From Macrotis lagotis (lineage: Eukaryota; Chordata; Mammalia; Peramelemorphia; Peramelidae), in NCBI RefSeq assembly GCF_037893015.1, contig NC_133658.1:251726518-251790517 (forward strand): a stretch of 64,000 nt of DNA, written 5' to 3'. The notes under the pieces were generated by a model. That model was given only the letters and a program-made list of their open reading frames with translations. It searched no databases and was not told the DNA's origin. Numbering within the stretch: position 1 is the stretch's first letter; each line of letters starts with the position of its first letter. Below are positions 20,811 through 31,695 of this stretch, one piece after another. Both the position numbers and the translations under genes were made by a program.

Positions 20811-21044
20811 ATAGTAAGGATTGTATGACTGTTTATTATTATTGTTGCTATTGTGACTTACATGTGTTAGAAGATGCATGTTCATGACTGCCAGTAGGGA
20901 GGATAGTCTCCCAAGTGGATTAGTTGTTTTTCCCAGGAGGCCAAATGATTGGCCATTTTCAGGGGCTCAGGATCCATTAACTTCTTCCCTCAGGACTTGG
21001 GACACATAGCCCAGTCTTCTCTAGGGTAGCCCCAGACTAGAATC

Positions 21045-21335
21045 TTTTTAAAAGTTATTTTATTTTTCTCAGTTATATGAAAAACAATTTTTACATGTTC
21101 TTTAAAATTTTGAGCTCTCAATTCCCTCTATCTCTTTCTTGTCCTTGAGTAGGCAAGCAATTTGATATAGATTATACATATGCAGTTTTGCAAAACATTT
21201 ACATATTAGCCATGTTGCAAAAGAAAATACAAACCAAAAAAAAAAAAGCCCTAAGAAAAATAAAATTAAAAAAATATGCTTTGATTTGCATTCAGATACA
21301 TCAGATCTTTCTCTAGGAGTGGATAGTATCTTGAA
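21045..21335 (-). mobile_element. L1 3' region fragment, antisense
   Basis: The plus strand carries AGCAATTTGATATAGATTAT, GTTTTGCAAAACATTTACAT and TCAGATCTTTCTCTAGGAGT, the complement of a marsupial L1 3' region. The 78-residue minus frame here is LINE 3' sequence, not a gene. Confidence 0.65.
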
Positions 21336-21465
21336 CAAGTCAGGATAGTGAGAGGCAAATTGGAGGGAGCTGGTACCTAACCTCTTCCCCTCCCTAGAGA
21401 GATGGACCCAATTGGCCCCTTCTCTTATTTGACTTTTCCATTGTCGTCCTTTAACACGTCATATC

Positions 21466-21494
21466 CCCCCCCCCCCCCCCCCCCCCCGCCCCAG
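21466..21494. repeat. Poly-C tract
   Basis: A run of about 22 cytosines interrupted near its end by one guanine. Such runs are prone to length errors in assembly. Confidence 0.95.
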
Positions 21495-21799
21495 CTCTGG
21501 CTGGCTTCTAACTCCTCTCCCTCCAAGATTCCCCTCTGAAACAGAAGGGAGGGGAGAGTTATTTTTTCATGTGCCAGAAGATAAGGTCCCCTTCAGCTAG
21601 GATTGAGGAGACACAGGGATCCTAGTGGGTGCTGGCCAGCTGAGAGTGATGGGCTGTTATTGCCTTAGGGACATAACCTCATGCTAGAGAATTAGGTTGG
21701 ACTTCTGCCATGTTCTTCTTTTGTCTTTCTTAATACAGCTGCTAAGGCTGAATGCACAGAAAGAATAAAGGACCTCAGTTTCTCTATCTATAAAATGAG

Positions 21800-22292
21800 G
21801 ACATTGAATTAGGTAACAATAATAGTTTATATTTATTTAATACTTGCCATTTGCTAGGCACTTTACAATTATTATGTCATTTGATCTTCACACCAACCCT
21901 GGGAAGTAGATGATATTATTATCCCCATTTTACAGATGAGGAAACTGAGGTTAAGTGACTTGCCCAAGGTCACACAGCTAGCCAGCCTCTGAGGCTAGAT
22001 TTGAACTCAAGTCTTCCTGACTCTTAGGTTCAGTGCTCTATCCACTGTGTGACTTTGGGCAATTAATAATAATAGCTAGCATTCAGATAGAACTTTACAA
22101 TATTAATCTCATTTTATCCTCACATGAATCCTGGGAAGTAGGTCAAATTTTTGTTTCCATTTTACAGATGAGAAAACTGAGGCAGATATCAGTCAAGAGA
22201 CTTAAGAGTCACATAGCTTTTGTGTATCTGAGGCAGAATTTGAACTCAGGTCTTCCTGAGACCAGGTCCAATAGCTCTATTTCCACCTAGTT
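21800..22292 (-). repeat. Two adjacent MIR/Ther-1 copies
   Basis: Two copies in the same orientation lie at about 21810-22050 and 22065-22292. Each shows CATTTTACAGATGAGRAAACTG and the CORE block with TTTGAACTCAAGTCTTCCTG or a close variant. Confidence 0.8.
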
Positions 22293-25170
22293 CCTCATTA
22301 TTGGATCTGTTACCTTCAATTTCCTCATTTGTAAAAGGGGGATAGCAACTCACGCTCTATCTTATAAAGTATGACAGAAACATGAGCTGCTGCTGCCCTG
22401 ATTATCCTTCTTAGTAGCACATGTGGTCTTGTTCTCAGAAGGGCTGAGTATTAGGTTTTGTGGTTCCTTCCCAGCCTTTTTAGTAAGGAGGGATATAAGG
22501 GAAAAAGTGTAAGCTCTGCCTTGGGTCTGCTGACTGGCCTTTCTCCAGGTGCCCTAGGGCTTTTCTGGGGGTGTGTAGACCTAAATCCAGGTATCAAGAG
22601 CCAATCATTGAATTTTCTGTGTGAGCATTTATGCCTTGGAAATCAGCAGATGTGATCAACCAAGGCTTAATTTATTGTTTTGTTGATTGTCTAGACTTAA
22701 GAAAGTGATATACAAAATGTCAATAACTTACACTGAACTTAAAATATGTGTTAGGCAGACTTTTTTTTTCACCACTGAACTGGTTGTTAAACATTTATCA
22801 GTACCCCACTGCACCTGTCCCATTTCCATGGCTCCTATTCTCAAGTGGAAGTCTCTATTCAGCATCTGGAGAGCCCTCACTCGAGTTTGGGGCTTCAGCT
22901 GCTACATTCCCAGCATGTCCAGGCTGTCTGCGTCCCCCAGCTGCTATCTCTGACTAATCTTGCAGCTCTCAATGTCTGCTTTGTCCAGATTCCAGGGCAA
23001 TGGTGAAGCATGGGCTACTATTAATCAGGTAAATGCTGGAACTGGGAGAGTCAGGTGGTAGTAAGGAAGCCTATATTTTCCAGAGCTCAGAAAAAGGAAA
23101 GAAGTCATGAATCCATATATATTAAACTGAGTTTCAGGGAAAACAGATAATCGGAGCTAAGGGTAGCAATAATTTGAAATCTGGGTTAGCCCAGCATCAG
23201 GTCTGGTTAGACCAGGGGCAGGCTATCCCTCAGGTCATATAAAACCAGTTAAATCGTTTTGTCTGGTGCTGCTAAGGCAACCACAGGCAGGGCTTGAAAT
23301 TCAATAAATCTAGGAGCTTTAGAGTGGTGAATTAATTAAATGTACAAATATAGCCCAGGAATCATCTGTTATAAATATCCCTATGGCCCTTGGCAGAAAA
23401 GAAAAGTTTCCTCACCCTTGGGTCAGACCAATAATCTTGGTGCTAGGATGTGGCTCTGACTTTGTGGCAAAATCAGACTTTAAGTAGAGGATTCTTATAT
23501 ATATTTCCTTCCAGGACAGGACATGTTCCAAGACATGGACCACTAGTTGACTGAGGATATGGTTAGATTTGATTGGAAAGGGATTACCATTGGTTGATTT
23601 GGAAGTAAGGGCTAATCAGTGGAGATGATGATCTGTGCTAGGGATTGAAGTATTTATTGGTGGTCCTTGAGAGAAGGAAGTCTCAGAGACTGAAGAATGC
23701 CAATAATAAATAAAAAGCAGAAGCATTGCTTGTGGACTAGATAGGTTAAGTGATTTCCCTAAGATCATATAGCCAAGTAGTATCAGAGTATAAGTCTTCA
23801 GTTACCATGCTTCTCTAAAGGAAGAGAGGATAAATCCTAGAATTCTAGATCTAGAAATAACCTCCAAGGTCATTTAATCCAATCATCCCTTACTCAATAG
23901 TATCCTCTATGACATCTCTTGCAGGTAGGGTTGCCAAGTCTTCGAATACTTCCATTGATGGGGAACTCATTACTCCTCCAGGTCATTTATTGCATTCTTT
24001 GGCATCTTTAATTGTTATTCCTATTCTTGCTCCTCCTAGGATTGTTGAATTCAGAACTAAAAGAGCCCTTAGAAGGCACTTAGTTCAAGTCCTTCAAAGA
24101 AAAGAAGATACACAGGTAGTATAGTAGTTGAGTTTGAGATTTGAATCTAGATCATTGGACTCTTTGTGCCACTAATTATTATTACATTCCCATACCTCTT
24201 TGTATAGAATAACCCTGTGAGAGAATTATTATAGCCATTTGATAGATGAGGAAATTGAGATACTGAGAAGGAACTGACTTGGCTAAGATCACATAGCTTA
24301 CTAGTCAGAACTGGACCTGGGGTTTGTCCCCAGGACTTCCATTTCTTGGTCAATATTTTTCCCCTCCATCAGTTAAGAGAGAGCCCTTTACTATGTATTA
24401 TGATGAACCAGAAAATGGAATTGGCTTTCTAAGATAAGGGTAAGGCCATTTCTGAGGCTATGTAAAAGGCCTGCTCTATCCTCACCTGAGTCAAAAGGGC
24501 TGTGACTCTGGTCAGACGGGTTCACATGCTCACTATGGTCCTGAGTGAAGGTACCTGTCACAACTCATTCATTTTCTGGAGACAGAAGGGCTTAAATGTT
24601 TCCAAAGAAGGCACCATTGTTTATCAGAGCAGGCAGCTTTGGCTGCCTAACATATACAGTTCAAGGGGAACTTGACAGGAAACCAAACAGAGATGGGGCC
24701 CAGGAATCTCCTCTTGCTTGGGAGGGAGGAAAGATGGAGTGAGTCCTTAGGGAACGGAAAAGCCTAATGGGGTTGGTTTCTAGGAAAGCTGATTTTCCAG
24801 CTCAGGGATCAGCTATAAGCTGTTTAGCTCCTCCAGTGGCTGGTGGCTTCTGGAAATTCCCTTAGGAGAGGATGGGTATCCTGGGAAAGGAAAAGGCCCT
24901 AGTTAGACAAAATCATTATTAGAATTCAGTAATTGGTTGTTGATTTTTTTGTTTGTTTTTTGCATTTTCTAGGGAGACACAATCTATCCTATCCATATGA
25001 ATTGCTACCTTAAGTACCTATAGAGTATCTGAACCCTTTGATACTTAATTTTGGGGAAAGCTAAAGAAACTTAATATTTTGAAGATTTTTTTTTTTCCTG
25101 GAATGACTTTGGATGGAATCAATGAACCAAGAGAGAAACTGACCCTTTGGGATCAGCCTTAGGCTCCAAA
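22293..25170. other. Intergenic, mostly unique with MIR relics
   Basis: MIR/Ther-1 relics in antisense lie at about 23740-24130 and 24165-24355. 22293-23740 and 24360-25170 show no recognisable repeat or gene. Confidence 0.5.
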
Positions 25171-25179
25171 TTGGTCTAT

Positions 25180-25430
25180 GTATGGAGTCAGGAAAACCTG
25201 AGATCAAATCCTTCCCTTAGACACTTCTCCAGGTTATTTTGAGGATTCAATGAGATTCTATTTGTAAAGCCTTAGCATCATGCTTCATATATAGTAGGTA
25301 CTTTCAAACTTTTGTTTCCTCCCCTGAGAAAAATTACTTAACCTCCATATGCCTTTGTTTCTTCATCTGTAAAATAAGGATGTTAGACCTGATGGCTTCT
25401 AAGGTCCTATGATCCCATAATCCAAGGCCC
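25180..25430 (+). repeat. CORE-SINE/MIR relic
   Basis: GGAGTCAGGAAAACCTGAGA and a MIR tail with CATCTGTAAAATAAGGATGT and TTCTAAGGTCCTATGATCC mark an old CORE-SINE. Confidence 0.65.
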
Positions 25431-26385
25431 ATAGACGGTGGGGCCCTGGGCTACAGATTACATTTAAAGAAAGCATTCACATCCATTATCTCCTTGGAGC
25501 CTGGGAGGGTTAAAAAAAAAAGTCATTAGCCCCTGGATTCAAACCCTGGCTCTTGGGCTGACTTCTCCAGGACACTCTATAATGCTCTTGTCACCTTATC
25601 TGTGGTCTGTTGATTATCTCTTCAGGTCCTGCTGACTCCCTCATCTGTCTTCCCTGCCATCTGGGGACCTGGAGCACTTAGCCAGAAATTGGGCACTTAT
25701 GATATCCTTCCCCAATTTTCCTTTTAATTTTTGTTACATAAATTTCATATTTCCAGAAACGGAGATTCTGAACTGCTGAACTCATTTGGAAATGAAGTCA
25801 GTGCCAGACCTCATCTATATTAATAGGGACTTGATTCTCTCTCCTATTAGAAGGCAGAGATGAGGATGGATGACTTCAGACTTGATCCTCTCTTTCGAAT
25901 CCTGAGCTTAAAGGGTTAGTAGCATACACTGTAGCAAAGTGGCATCATGTAAGTTGGGTATACTAACCTAAAAATCTGGTAGACTTGAGTTTTAATGTGG
26001 CTTTAACGAACCACGACTTAATTAACTGCCCTTCCCTGGACTTGTCTTTTTTTTTTTTTTTTTTTTTTTTGGTAAAATTAGAACCTTAGTGCTAGGCCTT
26101 AGAAAAGAGATGAGAAAATGTGCCTCTCTCCTTTCTTTGCAGAGGTGGGAAACTATGGGTGTGCAGCATTGCACATACTGTCACCTTGAATGATGTTTTC
26201 TTGGTTAGTTTTTTTATTTTTAATATTTAATATTTATTCTCATTTTGTACAAATAACATTTTTATACATTAATAAAATATTCTCGTTTAAGAGTAAACAA
26301 AATAACCCCTCCCCCCAAAAATATAGACTCCTGTGAGCAATAAAGTAAAAAAATTAAAATTAAAAAAATAATAGTAAAAATTGCA

Positions 26386-26723
26386 GGTATGGCCACGTGG
26401 CTCAATGGACAGTGTACCAGTCCTGGAACCAGGAGCACTTGAACCCATATATGGCCCCATAGACCCAACAATCACCCAGCCCTGTGACATGCAAGCCACC
26501 CCAACCCCACTGCCCTGCAAAAAATCAAAAAAAAAGAAAGAAAAAAAAGACCCAAAATAAAATAAAATAGTAATAATAGTAGGGGTGGCTGGGTGGCAGA
26601 CAGAGCATTGGCCCTTGAGCCAGGAGCACCCGGGTCCAAATCCGGCCTCAGACACCCAAGGATCACCCTGCTATGCGGCCCCAGGCAGGCCACACAGCCC
26701 CATTTGCCCTGTACTGCCCCGAA

Positions 26724-26761
<38 letters not shown>

Positions 26762-27115
26762 TGATGATAAAAAATGTGCTTCAGTCTTTGTCCCAACACC
26801 AACAACTCTGTCACAGGTAGATCACATTCTTTATGATAAGTCCATCACAAAAGTTACTTCCATATTTTTCCACCGTTGCCATTGCTGATTGCAACTCCCT
26901 CCTTTCATATTTCTCCACTTACCATGTACTATATTTTCTCTCTCCTTTCACTCTGACTCTGCTGTAGGGTAGCTGAGTGGCGCAGCAGACAGATCCCTGG
27001 TCCTGGGACTAAGAGGCCCCGAGCCCCCATACCAACCCTTAGGCCCAGCATCCACCTGGCTCTATGGTCCCGGACAGGCCATCCAACCCCAGCCCCTTGC
27101 AAGAAGTAAAAAAGG
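26386..27115 (+). repeat. Three same-orientation C-rich SINE units inside the half-L1
   Basis: Units lie at about 26386-26550, 26582-26760 (with a TAA tail) and 26966-27115. Each has a SINE head (for example GGGTGGCTGGGTGGC or GGGTAGCTGAGTGGCGC) and a body like WSINE1. Many T positions of the window's other SINEs are C here: ACTTAATAATTACC becomes ACCCAACAATCACC, and GCCTTGGG becomes GCCCCAGG. All three share most of these changes, so they are one subfamily. Confidence 0.7.
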
Positions 27116-27589
27116 AAAATGTGTTATATCTGACCACTCTCCCCTCATGGTCCATCCTCTCCTCCATCATTCACATCCCCCCCTTCCCCCTGTCCCCACC
27201 TTTTCTTCTTACTCCAGATGTCTACACCCCATTGAGTATATATGCTGTTTCCTCTCCTAGCCACCTATGATGAGAGCAAAGATTCCCTCATTCCCCCTTG
27301 TCTTCCCCCCTTCCATATTATTGCAATAGCTCATTGTAATAAAGAAAAATCTTATTATATGAAATATCTTGGCCTATTCTCCCTCTCCTTTTTCTTTCTC
27401 CCATTACATTTCCCTTTTTTCTATTGACTCCATTTTTACACCATATTTTATCTTCAAATTCAGCTTTCTCCTGTGCTTCAACTATAAAAGCTCCCTCTAC
27501 CTGCTCTATTAACTGAGAAGGTTCATATGAGTATTATCAGTGTCATTTTTCTATATAAGAATACATGTAGTTCATCATCATTAAGTCCC

Positions 27590-28718
27590 TCATATTTTCC
27601 CCCTCTCCTCCAATCTCTGTGCTTCACCTGAGTCCTGTATTTGAAGATCGAACCTTCTGTTCAGCTCTGGCCATTCCAACAGGAACACTTGAAATTCCCC
27701 ATGTCCACTGAAAGTCCATCTTTTTCCCTGGAAGAGGACATTCAGTTTTGCTGGGTAGTTGATTCTTGGTTGCATTCTAAGCTCTTTTGCCTTCTGGTAT
27801 ATTATATTCCAAGCCCTACAATTCCAACCCTTCCAATGTAGTTGCTGCTAAGTCCTGTGTGATCCTGACTGCAGCTCCATGATATTTGAATTGTGTCCTT
27901 CTGGCTGCTTGTAATATTTTCTCTTTGACTTGGGAGTTCTGGAACTTGGCTATAATATTCCTAGGGGTTGGTTTTTTGGGATCTTTTTCTCGGGGGGGGG
28001 GGGGGATCGGTGGATTCTCTCCATTTCTATTTTGCCCTCTGCTTCTAGGACATCAGGGCAATTTTCCTGTAGTAATTCTTTGAAAATGATGTCAAGGCTC
28101 TTTTCCTGATCATGACTTTCAGGTATTCCAATAATTTTTAAATTGTCTTTTCTAAATCTGTTTTCCATATCAGTTGTTTTTTCAGTGAGATGTTTTACAT
28201 TTTCTTCTAATTTTTCATCTTTTTTGGTTTTGAAGTAATGAGTCCTGATTTCTCATAAATTCATCAATCTCCCTGAGTTTTATTCTTTGTCTGAAGGATT
28301 TGTTTTCTTCAGAGAGTTTTCTTATCTCTTTTTCCATCTGGCCAATTTTGCTTTTTAAAGCATTCTTCTCTTCGATAACTTTTTGAACTGTTTTATCCAT
28401 TTGACCTAAGCTGGTTTTTAGCATGCTGTTTTCTTCAGCATTTTTTGGGATTTCCTTGACTAGGCTGCTGACTTTATTTTAATGTTTTTCCTGCATCTCT
28501 CTCATTTCTTTTCCCAGTTTTTCTTCAAACTCCCTCATTTGATTTTTAAAGTCTTTTTTGAGCTCTGTCATAGCCTGAGCCCAATTTCTGTTTTTCTTGG
28601 AGTCTTTAGATGCAGGAGCTTGTGTTTCCTCATCTTCAGACTGAGTATATTGATCCTTCTTGGGATCATAGATAATGTAGTTCTCAATGGTGTTCCTCTT
28701 TTTTCTGTGCTTGCTCAT
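27590..28718 (-). pseudogene. L1 ORF1 (RNA-binding coiled-coil protein), broken
   Basis: The minus strand starts at the ATG at 28718-28716 with M-S-K-H-R-K-K-R, followed by a long heptad-rich coiled coil (QMREFEEKLGKEMREMQEKH and KSKIGQMEKEIRKLSEENKS). Next is the RRM start E-N-R-F-R-K-D-N-L-K-I-I-G-I-P-E with E-R-I-H-R-S-P, and then the C-terminal domain signature L/M-Q-P-R-I-N-Y-P-A-K-L at about 27745-27775. These are the three parts of L1 ORF1p in order. The frame is interrupted at least at 28479-28481 and 28215-28217 (stops) and again by frame shifts in the RRM to C-terminal part, where a run of 13 G (27993-28005) is one likely cause. It cannot make a full protein. Expected intact length is about 370 residues. 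Confidence 0.82.
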
Positions 28719-29510
28719 TTTCCCAGCCTAAGCCTGGTTTTGGGGTGCTTCCTGAGCTTTTGGGACACTCCCACAAGGGTCTCAGTGTGTGAGGCTCTGT
28801 CCTCCCTCCTGGTCTGCGAATGACCATATGCAACCCCCTCTGCCATGGGGCTGAGGTGGAGGGGGGCCCTGCTGTTCTATGGGGGGGCCTAGACTGCGAT
28901 CACGATCTGAATGTGTTCAGAGCCCCAGAGTCCTGTTTCAGGGGCAGAGGACAGAGCTCCACAGTCTCTCTTCACTCCCCTCCTTCAGCTCAATGGGCTC
29001 ATGCCCTGGGGGCTCCTGCTTATGTTTCCTGGATCTGGAATGCAGTGGCCATGCTGCTGCTTTGTGTCCTGAGGGCTAGACTTCACATGCTTGCTCTGGC
29101 AGAGGTCCCCCCCGCTGTTCCCCCAATTTTTGTCCAGTGCTCCCTGGGGCATAGCTCAGGAAACTCCCCCGCTGCTGTGAGCCACAGCTCCCAATGCCCT
29201 GGGGCTGCCTCCAGGAGGCTGAAGTTCTTTTGCTCTGGGGGGCCTCCCCTCCAACCCTGGGGAGCAGAGCCTTTTCTGCTCCTTTTCCAGGTTACCTTGG
29301 GTAGGAGAACTGCCTCACTGGGTCCCTCTGTGGGTTCTGTCTCTCGAAAATTTAGTTAAAGTCCTTAGTTTCGAAGATTTATGAGAGTGCCTAAGACATG
29401 ATCTGCTCTTGTCAACATCTTGGCTCTGCCTCTGTTGGTTAGTTTTGTTTAACTTTTCTTTAAAAAAAATTCTTATAAGGAATGACTCTGGGGAGGACTA
29501 GATGGAAGGA

Positions 29511-31510
29511 AGAAAACAAACTTTTATAAAATGCTTTATAAATATAATCTCATTTGATCCTCATAATAACCTGGAAATACAGGTCTCACTTTTACAAATG
29601 AAGAAATTGAAGCAGTTAAGTGACTTACCCTGAGTCACACAACAGGTCACATTTGAATTCAGGACTTCCTAATTCAAGTCCCACCTCTATCCATTGATCC
29701 TCCTGGCTACCAAGGGAGGAGAGATACATTTGGAGTTGAAGGTGATTTAAAAAAGAAGATTTATAATATAAAACTTTTTAAAAGAGGAGTTTGGGCCTCA
29801 AGGTCAAAGGATCCTAGATACAAAGGTTTTTTCCTAAACTCTAATGTTCTATGTTCTGTTGTTTTTTCCAGTTCGAATATTCTATATTTTTAGGGGTACC
29901 TTCCATTTCTAACATTCTAAGGTTGTTTCTGAGCTCATTCAGTCTCCTTCATTTGTTAAATTGCCTGCGTGGGTAGTTCAGCCCTCAGCAAAAACAGATG
30001 AGAAGGCCTTGGTAGTAACAAACCATAGAGACCCTATAAGTGCACTGGGGTAGTGGGAAGGGCCAATTACAGAAGGAAGCTGGCTGGCTTCACTACCTGC
30101 CTCATGCTCATTAGCACAAAGCTCATTTCAAAGGTGCCTGCCGATTAAACCATTGGCTCCCTCCCTCCCTTCCTCCTCCCTCTTTCCTCCCTCCCAAGCA
30201 AATGTGTTTTCTTGATAGCAATTACAGAGCCACTTGGGAGGTGGGAATATTTTTTATCGTAGAATATTTCTCTCCCTACAACTCAACCTAGGACCCCAAA
30301 GGGGGATATTTTGAACCCTCTCTTACAAGGAACAGAATGGGGATAGAAGAATCAGACTAATAATTCCTCTCTTTTGGACTTTTTTCTTATGTTCCTTGGA
30401 TGTGAGATAAAAGAAAGGGAATGAGCTGGAAGAGAAAAGGGCTGAATTTAAGTTCTGCCATTCACCCTGGGAAAAGTCACATCTTGTTGCAAGATCTCAG
30501 ATTTCACATCTATAGATCTGTAAGATATGGTGGCACAATGATTAGAAAATAAGACTTGGAGTGAGGAAGACATTTTCAAGTCTGCATTAGATACTTATTA
30601 GCTACATGACCTAGGGCAAATCACTTGACTGCTGCCTTTCTCACTTTCCTCATTCATAAAATGGGAATAATAATCAGAGCATATACCTCCCAAATATTAT
30701 CTTGTTTGATTAAAAAATAAAAAATAAAAGCATCTTCCTCCTGAATATTATCTCCTTTGTAGAGTGATTGGTAGACTCTAAAGTAACATATAAATGCTAT
30801 TATTTATTATTATTCTCATGGAAGCAATACAGTATGATGGTTATTTGTCTATCTGACCTTCTCCCCATTTAGGTTGTAAATTCACTGAGAGCAATGACTT
30901 GATCATCTTGTACCCCCAGGACAAAGCACAAGACCTTGTACTTGAATATTAGTTGGATCGAATTTGGAATCTTATTACCTAAATTTGAGCCTCAACTTTT
31001 TCACTCCAATAACTCATAGCTATTCAGTTTATGCCTAGATTCCCCAAGCTATAAACTAATGATAGTATCTCCTCTCTCTTCCTCATAAGGGTGGTGTAAG
31101 GATGAAATAACATAAAAGATGTATAGGAATAGGAACCAGACCCTGACTAACTCTCTCACCAACTTTGGATGGAATCACAGAAAGTAAGAGGCAGATAAGG
31201 AAGTGTTTAAGTATAAAAATGTCTATAGCCCTACATCCTTTTACAAAACAGGAAAAATGTCTTTGAATTAGAAAAAGAGTATAGTTGTTGATTGGGGGAA
31301 AAAATTAACCCAGTTGACCCTTAACAGAGAGTCAACAGTTGAACAGATGAGAATTTGTCTATTTAGAGAGAGTTTGAGAGATTGTTGAGTTCCATTCAGC
31401 TACAAGTAAAGCCACATGTTATATAGAGACCCAGATAGAGTGAGGGGCGACATTCTAGGCAGGAAAAGGAGCTGACTATGGATTCATGAGGGAACTAGTC
31501 ATAGCACTCA
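29511..31510. other. Intergenic with MIR, SINE and L2 relics
   Basis: An antisense MIR lies at about 29520-29715. MIR-tail motif units lie at about 29820-29930. A plus-oriented CORE-SINE is at about 30520-30800 and an L2 3' end at about 30840-30965. 29940-30510 and 30970-31510 look unique; no gene is supported. Confidence 0.55.
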
Positions 31511-31525
31511 AGAATTAAGCTATGG

Positions 31526-31679
31526 GGGCAGCTAGGTGGCACAGTGGATAGAGCGCCGGCCTTGGAGTCAGGAGTACCTGGGTTCAAATCCGACCTCAGA
31601 CACTTAATAATTATCTAGCTGTGTGGCCTTGGGCAAGCCACTTAACCCTATTGCCTTGAAAAAAATCTACAAAAAAAAA
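31526..31679 (+). repeat. WSINE1-type SINE with perfect 16-bp target duplication
   Basis: AAGAATTAAGCTATGG at 31510-31525 is repeated exactly at 31680-31695. The SINE is nearly consensus (GGCAGCTAGGTGGCACAGTG, GGTTCAAATCC, A-rich tail), marking a recent insertion. Confidence 0.95.
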
Positions 31680-31695
31680 AAGAATTAAGCTATGG

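Larger units (their letters stand above)
26213..29434 (-). mobile_element. Full-length half-L1 (HAL1-like): 5'UTR + ORF1, no ORF2
   Basis: The element is flanked by a perfect 12-bp duplication, TTGGTTAGTTTT, at 26201-26212 and 29435-29446. On the minus strand it starts CAGAGGCAGAGCCAAGATG, typical of a marsupial L1 5' end, then has a GC-rich 5'UTR of about 715 bases and a decayed ORF1 from 28718 to about 27590. Next come about 1.4 kb of non-coding 3' sequence and an A-rich end. Nothing resembling the L1 endonuclease or reverse transcriptase lies between ORF1 and the tail, and the target duplication shows that both ends are original. It therefore mobilised as a two-part element using an enzyme supplied in trans. 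This fits the HAL1 class known from mammals. An alternative is an ordinary L1 that lost ORF2 after insertion. Confidence 0.8.
26090..29510 (+). mobile_element. Host L1 3' end, split by a half-L1 insertion
   Basis: The left part (about 26090-26212) has AGAGGTGGGAAACTATGGGT and TTTCTTGGTTAGTTTT. The right part (29435-29510) continues TTGGTTAGTTTTGTTTAACT and TATAAGGAATGACTCTGGGG. With the insertion removed these join into the familiar plus-strand 3' end of marsupial L1, also seen at about 54150-54270. A poly-T run of about 24 bases precedes it at 26049-26072. Confidence 0.75.
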
